Assembly (NCBI RefSeq): GCF_029867415.1
Contig: NC_081183.1
Span: forward strand, 60,772,336-60,836,335
Reading direction: 5' to 3'
Length of the DNA stretch: 64,000 nt
From: Vicia villosa
Taxonomy: Eukaryota > Streptophyta > Magnoliopsida > Fabales > Fabaceae
The notes under the pieces: generated by a model
The model's database searches: none
Seen by the model: only the letters and a program-made list of their open reading frames with translations
Told to the model about the DNA's origin: nothing
Shown here: positions 58,461 through 64,000 of the stretch, piece after piece
How positions within the stretch are numbered: the first letter of the stretch is position 1
Layout: every line of letters starts with the position of its first letter
Program-made: the position numbers and the translations under genes

Positions 58461-59176
58461 TCATTTAACCCTAAGCTGCAAATCTTCTAAGCTTAGCAAA
58501 GGTAGGCTTTCCGCCTCGAAAGAGGCAAGGGATCCATCCCTGCGTAACCTTTGAACTATCCCTAGTTTGACAAACATATGAGATAGCAATCTTTCGTAAG
58601 GAAGACAAGAGGGTTTGCCTTGGTGAGAAATGGCAACAACTTTGGTGAGATGTTTGAAGATCATCAATGGTATGTTGATCTTCCGTTTCTGGAGAGCACA
58701 GAGCATGAACTCCAGGTCCTCCACCATGATACTTTCTTGATCTTCCTTTCGTGGGCGAAAGTTGCCCATCAGAAGTTGATGCCAGATTCTGCATAGGAGT
58801 GCGTTGAAAGGATCATTAGCGAAAATACTCGCTAAAACATCAGAAGTACTCCTGGCAAAAGAGTCGTCAAAAGCAAGACCAGTATTTTCACATCTCATCA
58901 CTTAAGAAATGAGTGTTGGAGAGATGATAATGCGAGACCCGTAGACTCGGGAAACGATTGTGGTTTTCCCTTCTAGGTCCATCTGGATGGATGCGAACAT
59001 CCAGAAATCAGCCAACATCTTCGGATAGACCCTTCTAAAATTCCGAGATAAACCTGTAAGTTCTGGGTGGCAAATAGTTCATCAACATCAATGCCATTTT
59101 GGTAAAACTCTTCAGCAGAAGGTTTAAACTCTTTCTGGATAGCAGAGATAATGTTGTTATAAGTTAGAGGCGTCAT
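58461..59176 (-). pseudogene. Antisense ORF of the Tat element (plant transposon protein-like)
   Basis: A minus-strand gene downstream of integrase. It starts at an ATG at 59176 (MTPLTYNNIISAIQKEF). A frame change near 59040 leads into VYPKMLADFW and TIVSRVYGSRIIISPTL, then a stop near 58903, then the open frame 58901-58461 (FANDPFNALLCRIWHQLLMG, SIMVEDLEFMLCALQKRKIN, PYERLLSHMFVKLG). This pattern resembles the putative plant transposon protein domain found in many plant retroelements, whose function is unknown. Antisense genes in this position are known in Tat-lineage elements. Two lesions (frameshift, stop) inactivate it. A TATA box 85-95 bp upstream of the ATG suggests independent transcription. 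Confidence 0.7.
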
Positions 59177-59260
59177 TGCTGCAAGAGAGAGGTATAAGAA
59201 AGATGAAACTTTGATGAAAAATGTGGAAGAGGATGAAGAAATGGTAAAAAAATGGTAAGG

Positions 59261-59270
59261 TTTATATAGA
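59261..59270 (-). promoter_or_regulatory. TATA box of the antisense gene
   Basis: TCTATATAAA on the minus strand, followed by a pyrimidine-rich leader (TCTTCATCC, CCTCTCTCTTGCAGCA) and the ATG at 59176. Spacing and leader composition fit a plant Pol II promoter. Confidence 0.65.
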
Positions 59271-59642
59271 GGGTGATTGTCTTAAAGGGTGGTTACGCTT
59301 TGAAACCTCATTGGACCGCGTGTGGGATCCCCGAGGGAAGATATGGAGTCTGCTGTTTCTAGCCTTGGAAGTTGAAATGTAATCATGATGGAAACTGATA
59401 CACGCACGTCTTAATTAGACGTTTTGGAAAAAGTGAAGTCATGATTAACTGACTGTTACGGCTAGTGGAGTGGAAACGTCAAGTCAAAAATGAAGTGACT
59501 GCGAAGAATAGTCATGTCACGTGCGTAAGCTATCGAGGCCATTATGATGGTTGAAAGAATAGGTTTTGACAATAAAAAATTGTTAAAAATATTATCTGTG
59601 ACATCGCATGGTAGAATATATGTATAGTCAAAGAATAAATAT

Positions 59643-59662
59643 TATATATATATATATATATA
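59643..59662. repeat. AT dinucleotide microsatellite
   Basis: About ten TA repeats in the spacer between the two antisense reading frames. Confidence 0.85.
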
Positions 59663-59736
59663 TTCATTGGCCAGTTCGATTACAAAAAAGCAAGACAAGT
59701 GAAAAAATGAAAAAGGCATTACAAGGATTATCATAA

Positions 59737-60126
59737 TCAGTCAAAATCTTCAGGAAGATTATTTTTCATGGTGGAATATTGAGAGGTCCATAATGACAAG
59801 CGGCGTTCGATTGTGGCCTTTTGCTTCTTCAACTCTTCGATCTCTGGCACTAATTTTCGCGCCGTTTCGATATGTTGAATCCCCGCTTGTACCACTTCAT
59901 CCAATTCTCTTTGCTTTGATTGCTTGATTTCTTCCTGATGAGACTTGGCAGCTTTCACTTTCTCTTGGAGGCGTTTAATTTTCTCTTCCCAAGATTTGAT
60001 GTTCGCCCCAAAAGTTTCATACTCTTTTTAGCGCTTCGCACGCTCAAGCTCAAGGGCACCAACTTTGACAGTTGATTCGTTAGCAGCTTTCCACGAAGAG
60101 CTATGAGAAGCTACTTTTGTGTTGAG
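59737..60126 (-). pseudogene. Antisense coiled-coil ORF, 5' end cut off by an LTR insertion
   Basis: On the minus strand this frame enters from 60126 (VASHSSSWKAANES, VGALELERAKR), hits a stop near 60030, then continues through EKIKRLQEKVKAAKSHQEE to LSLWTSQYSTMKNNLPEDFD and a stop at 59737. Its heptad pattern of Lys, Glu, Leu and Ile predicts a coiled coil. The upstream part, with any N-terminal domain, is separated by the Ogre-like LTR that starts at 60127. It probably belongs to the same antisense transcription unit as, or a gene tandem to, the ORF at 58461-59176. Function unknown. Confidence 0.6.
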
Positions 60127-62956
60127 TGTCATACCCCAAAATTTACCCGGTGCAATTCCCGTATTAATTTATTATGGGTGTTAAAAATTAGGAGCCATAG
60201 GGTTTAGTATACCTATTATTAAACTCGCTCTCTTATAAAATGCCCGTATAAATTGGTGGAGGTGTGAATATCAAACAATTTGAGGTCCAATTCAGTTTTG
60301 GGCCCATTTGTTTCATTTAATCATTTTATTATCATTTTCATTTTTTCAAATATTATTGTTACTAACTATTAAGATTATTAGTATTATTAATTAAGATTAG
60401 TATTTTAGATAATTTTGGTATTATTTTAAATATTATTATTAATTAATATTATTAACTTTAAAAAAAATCTAATTTGCAATTGTCATAAAATTATTAAGAG
60501 TTTAGTTAGTTAATAAAATAGGCTAATTAGGATTAGGTATTACTTAGAATCCTATTATTATTTTAAATTACAAGTAGATTAGTTTATATATTTAATAAGT
60601 AGGATGGATTGTCAAGGGTTAAGTATGCTACTGATTAGTACTATCGTTAGTTATTATTAGTGTTATTAACCAAATTATTAAATATGTTTAATTAATTAGT
60701 TAATTGAGGTTGATAAAGTAAGTATTTGGGCCAGTAATTGAACCGGATCCAATAAGGGGGCTAGGGCAAATGGTATTGGGCCAGGTGTATGGACCAGGGG
60801 GCGGACCGGGTCAAACCGACCCGGGTCCTGTTCATCCTCCATATCCAACGAACTTCAGCACCGCTGCAACCCCACGAAACCCTAGCTATTCATCCTTCAA
60901 CCCAGGCCCATGGATTAATCAAGCAACACTAATCTTCAAACGAATCAAATCTCAAAAACAGAATCAATGGATGAATCAATAACGAACAGTATCTAATCTT
61001 AACAAATGAATCAAATCAAATCTGAATGTATTAAATTAAAAATGTCAATTTACAAATCAATTTACAAAGAATCAAACTAATCCTAATAATCTGATCAATC
61101 TAATGTTTCCTAATTAACCTAAACCCTAATACTATAAGAACTAAAAAGAAAAAAAACAAAGAGGGGGATCGGAATTTTTTTGGACGCTGAGACCTTGGCC
61201 GCACATCTTCGTCCACCTATTCGTCGTACCTGCAAACGAAAGGGAGAAGAAGAAATCAGCGAGGGGGAGCTTACACGTTCCAACATTCAAGAACAAAAGG
61301 TAACATAATCTTTGGACTTAGCTTAGGGTTCCTTCGATTGCTTGATTGTGTGTGTTTATTTGTAAATTTGGGTTTAATTTGGGGTCAGGGTGCTTGTATT
61401 TGAAGGGATTAAGCTAGGGTTGGGATTTTCTAGGTTGGTTTGGTTCGAAAGTATGAAGATCCCGGTTGAGATTCAACCGGAGATTTGGGTTTCACGGCGG
61501 TTTACGGAGGAGGAGACGAAGGTGTTCTTGAGGTTCATGCGTTTGGGTTTTGGGATGAATTTCACGGTTGACGTTCAACCGAAAACTGGGTTTGTCTCGG
61601 TGGTCCTAGGGGTTAGGCGGCGGTGTGTGGTGGTGGTTCTGGGTTGCTTGGTTGAAGGGTGGAAAAAGATGAGAGAACGAGTGAGGGAGAGAAAAAGTTT
61701 AGAGAGAGAAAGGGAAGTGGAAAATGGGAAGGAGGTGAGAGATAGGGGGAGTGTGTAGTCATCTCTCCGGTCCCGGATGAAGGACATGTGGCCTCTCATG
61801 GCCACTTGTCGCTGCTACTGAACATGATTCAGTACAGCTAGCTTCATCATGTACCCTCAACACCAACACATGCAGATTGTCCGATCAGTCTATGTTCAAA
61901 TCTAACGCTTCACGTCCTATACGCCCACCCAAATACCGTGCTCCTGCGCACACTGGATCCCACGGATCCTTAGTCATATTGGGCTTAAGCCCTTGCTATT
62001 AACACACCCCAAACTACTGTCCCTTAACAAACCTACACCCCCCCTTGCGTAAAGAAAAACATCCTAATGGGCCTAAACCTTCGCTCTTCACACCCTATAA
62101 TTTTCTATCCAATAACAAAATACACCCCCTGCACCTAATCTAAAAAATAAAATAAAAAAAACTAATTAATTAAATTTTTATAACTTGAATGATTTATTTA
62201 ATTGTTTTTTTTATAACTTAATTTTTCCTCGAACCGACTAAATCCATTAGTCGCACTAGACGAAAGATAATTTCCTTTTTAATTTAATTAATTTACTAAC
62301 TCTAAATCAATTCTCTCCTCGACCCGACTAAAACTATTAGTCGCATTAGACGAGAGATAAAACTAAATTTTAAATCTAAAACACCTTCAATTTGCTGCCC
62401 GCGATGATCAATCTATCGATCTGAGTAATCAGCAATGCCCCGTAATCCGTTAGCTATACTGACCAAATCTATTGGTCACCGCATCTAACGGTACCATATT
62501 AAATCAGGGTTGTATGCCAAGCCTCAAAACACTTTCATCTTTCAAAACAAATTTCAAAACTACGATAGGCCATTCAAAAAGCCTTTAAATAATTTCAAAT
62601 CACAAATTCAATCCTAAGGCGTACAACCCTGTGCCCGAACTACGTTGACTCTGATCCTCCATAAGGAGGTACGTAGGCACTTGGTAACAAGGCGAGTTTC
62701 CCCCCTATAATTTCAATTCATTCTTAAATCTTATTTTTTTACCCTTTTCAATTCATTAGCTATAAACCTTATAATTATTGCCATAAACCTTATCTTTACA
62801 ATGTTAGCCTTTAGGAAAGGATTGAGGGTGCCTAACACCTTCCCTCAACCTGATTATAATAACTTACCCTGAATCTCATAACTGCGTAGGGTTTCCTATT
62901 CGCCCTTCATAATAGGTGGCGACTCTAAGTCTTAATTTTTAGGGAAGGTTGCTACA
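60127..62956 (+). repeat. 5' LTR of the second Ogre-family element
   Basis: Contains AT-rich U3 and a GC-rich stretch at 60770-60870. A purine-rich region lies at 61660-61750, and a 122-codon frame at 61390-61758 there shows no domain. A doubled unit with the palindrome GACTAAAtccATTAGTC is at 62228-62360, and GACCAAATCTATTGGTC is at 62460. Near the end come GGTACGTAGGCACTTGG (62663) and GGTGCCTAACACCTTCCC (62827), shared with the other Ogre-type LTRs, and TGGCGACTCT (62917) copying the primer-site core. Confidence 0.88.
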
Positions 62957-62958
62957 GC

Positions 62959-62977
62959 TGGCGACTCTGCTGGGGAC
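62959..62977 (+). promoter_or_regulatory. Primer-binding site of the second Ogre-family element
   Basis: TGGCGACTCTGCTGGGGAC two bases after the LTR end; differs from the first Ogre's primer site (TGGCGACTTCACTGGGGAC) at three positions. The same tRNA-Arg class is inferred. Confidence 0.82.
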
Positions 62978-63761
62978 AACACTATAGGTTAATTATTATG
63001 CTCCTAAGGTTTGAAGGGTTTAGGTTTGTGGTTTGTGGTTTAGGTTTTTGGCGCATTTTAGGGTTTGGCAAATTTTCCATTTTTAGGGTTTGGGGGAAGG
63101 TTTATCTTTTTAATAAATTTTTAATTCTTTATCTATTTATTTATTGTTTTTATTTTCATTAAATGTTTATTTGCCATATTTGCATTAAATGTCTAATTGT
63201 TATATAATTTGCACTGTTGGGTTATATATTATTGCTGTTAAGCCTAAGCTGGGAGTTATAATTAAGACCAGAGGGGAACTACATCGCCTACGAGTCTTGT
63301 TATAATTCCACTCAGAGTGGGTTAAATATTCGGAAAGGTCTGATACGAGGCTCGACCTTGTTGAGGGCTGGACTGGGTATTTAGCTGATCTCTCTGGGAA
63401 CCAACCCCTAAAATTTGAACCTCATGGACCAATGAGTTGTTCCAAAATCCAAAGAGACAAAAAGTCTCGGCGGCTACGAACAATCCCATGAGACCTTCTA
63501 GAACATTCCCATGGGAAGGGTAGGCTCCCGAGCCGTTACGTCGAACCTATGAACTTAGGGCCTATGTGATTATATGCTGAATATGTGCTTATTATCGTTA
63601 TAATATTGTGTTTTTTTGTGTATAACTATTGGCGTGCATCATACGTCATATGCATATTTTTTTTTATCATGTCTTATCCGCAGGTAAAAAAAGAAAGAAA
63701 AAAAGAAGAATAAAAAAATAAAAAAATAATAATAATTCTTTTTGGTGAAAATTCAGGAAAA

Positions 63762-64000
63762 ATGAATGCTAAGAAGTCTATTGTCCACCTTACCGTCTCA
63801 GTGCATGACATCAAGAAACTGAGAAATATAAGGGATAAAATGTCATCAACTGCTTTGAACAGGTTTGAGGGTCGTTATGGTGATATTTTGGACTTGCTCA
63901 AGGTTAAGGTTCAAGAAGAAGCAATCACCGCTTTGATCCAGTTCTATGATCCGCCGCTTAGATGTTTCACTTTTCAGGATTTTCAGTTTGCTCCTACCTT
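63762..64000 (+). CDS. ORF1 of the second Ogre-family element, N-terminal part
   Basis: Open from ATG at 63762 to the window edge (79 complete codons). IQFYDPPLRCFTFQDFQFAP at residues 60-79 matches VQFYDPVYRCFTFPDYQLVP of ORF1 at 19013, and a Lys-rich N-terminus with an ILDLLKVKVQEEAI helix precedes it, as in the first. It lies about 790 bp after the primer site, the same distance as in the first Ogre. No stop was seen in the visible part. Function of ORF1 is not established. Confidence 0.88.
   Translation, partial: MNAKKSIVHLTVSVHDIKKLRNIRDKMSSTALNRFEGRYGDILDLLKVKVQEEAITALIQFYDPPLRCFTFQDFQFAPT

Larger units (their letters stand above)
44851..60126 (+). mobile_element. Decayed Tat-clade Ty3/gypsy element with antisense ORFs
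   Basis: Order: 5' LTR (split), primer-like site at 50321, gag, protease, RT, RNase H, second RNase H, integrase, then antisense ORFs to 60126. The dual RNase H and downstream antisense coding region are Tat-lineage traits; ORF1 and the protease-RT intron of Ogre are not seen. The coding frame changes at least seven times and several stops occur, so it is dead. Its 3' LTR is not in view: at 60127 an Ogre-like LTR begins inside the antisense gene. The interruptions (45125-49627 and 60127 onward) must be younger than this element. The sequence is conspicuously rich in TCGAA/CGAA words. Confidence 0.85.
60127..64000 (+). mobile_element. Second Ogre-family element, 5' part only
   Basis: 5' LTR (60127-62956), primer site, a leader of about 790 bp and the start of ORF1; the rest is beyond the window. 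LTR ends TGTCATACCCC and GGTTGCTACA. The LTR is 2.8 kb, clearly shorter than and different from the intact Ogre's, so this is a separate family. The left flank is TTGAG (60122-60126); the matching duplication would lie off-window. It is inserted into the antisense gene of the Tat element. Confidence 0.88.

Noticed and set aside
61390..61758. 122-codon frame in the second Ogre-family LTR
   Set aside because: Purine-rich, Arg/Glu/Val composition, no domain, inside an LTR; regarded as chance.
1..64000. Endogenous pararetrovirus or other integrated virus
   Set aside because: All reverse transcriptase regions have integrase and LTRs of Ty3/gypsy or Ty1/copia type; no movement protein or viral coat motif was seen.

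Overview
This is plant nuclear DNA, most likely from a legume of the tribe Fabeae (pea, vetch, lentil or faba bean). The main reason is a 22.5 kb Ogre-type Ty3/gypsy retrotransposon with about 4.9 kb LTRs, a tRNA-Arg-type primer site, an extra ORF upstream of gag, an intron between gag-pro and RT, and a second RNase H. That architecture is characteristic of Fabeae genomes. Almost everything else is also retrotransposon, in several insertion layers, around one host gene.

Layout. (1) 3-665 is the end of a decayed Ogre-type gag-pro. (2) 989 to about 37270 is an old Ogre/Tat-type LTR on the + strand, split by two insertions: a probable Tekay/Del-like solo LTR (about 2101-4405) and a minus-strand Tekay-like element (6571-36875, target duplication CTTGC). 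(3) The minus-strand element was itself split in its right-hand LTR by the complete Ogre (13285-35766, target duplication CAATC). (4) 37271-44850 is a small low-copy island holding a DnaJ-49-like chaperone gene (41118-42185, minus), a long CT microsatellite, a hairpin element and a Ty1/copia scrap. (5) 44851-60126 is a decayed Tat-clade element on the + strand (LTR, gag, pro, RT, two RNases H, integrase, antisense ORFs). Its 5' LTR is split by a 4.5 kb solo LTR (45125-49627, CACGT/CATGT). Its 3' end is cut at 60127. (6) At 60127 a second, different Ogre-family element starts and runs off the right edge after the first 80 codons of its ORF1.

In the intact Ogre, ORF1 (one internal stop), gag-protease and RT/RNaseH/integrase lie in order. 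The donor at 24899 and acceptor at 25258 join the last two in frame, so one spliced RNA could encode a Gag-Pro-Pol polyprotein while unspliced RNA stops after protease. By eye the two LTRs differ by about six substitutions and one 12-bp duplication, so the insertion is very recent. The LTRs of its Tekay-like host differ by about 50 substitutions in 2.2 kb.

No defence system, CRISPR array, rRNA or true tRNA gene was seen. The least expected signals are in non-coding LTR DNA: a tRNA/SINE-like Pol III box pair inside the Ogre LTR, a primer-site-like motif repeated in U5 of several LTRs, a 3'-end block shared by four divergent LTRs, and arrays of short palindromic units. The Tat element also carries an antisense gene with its own TATA box.
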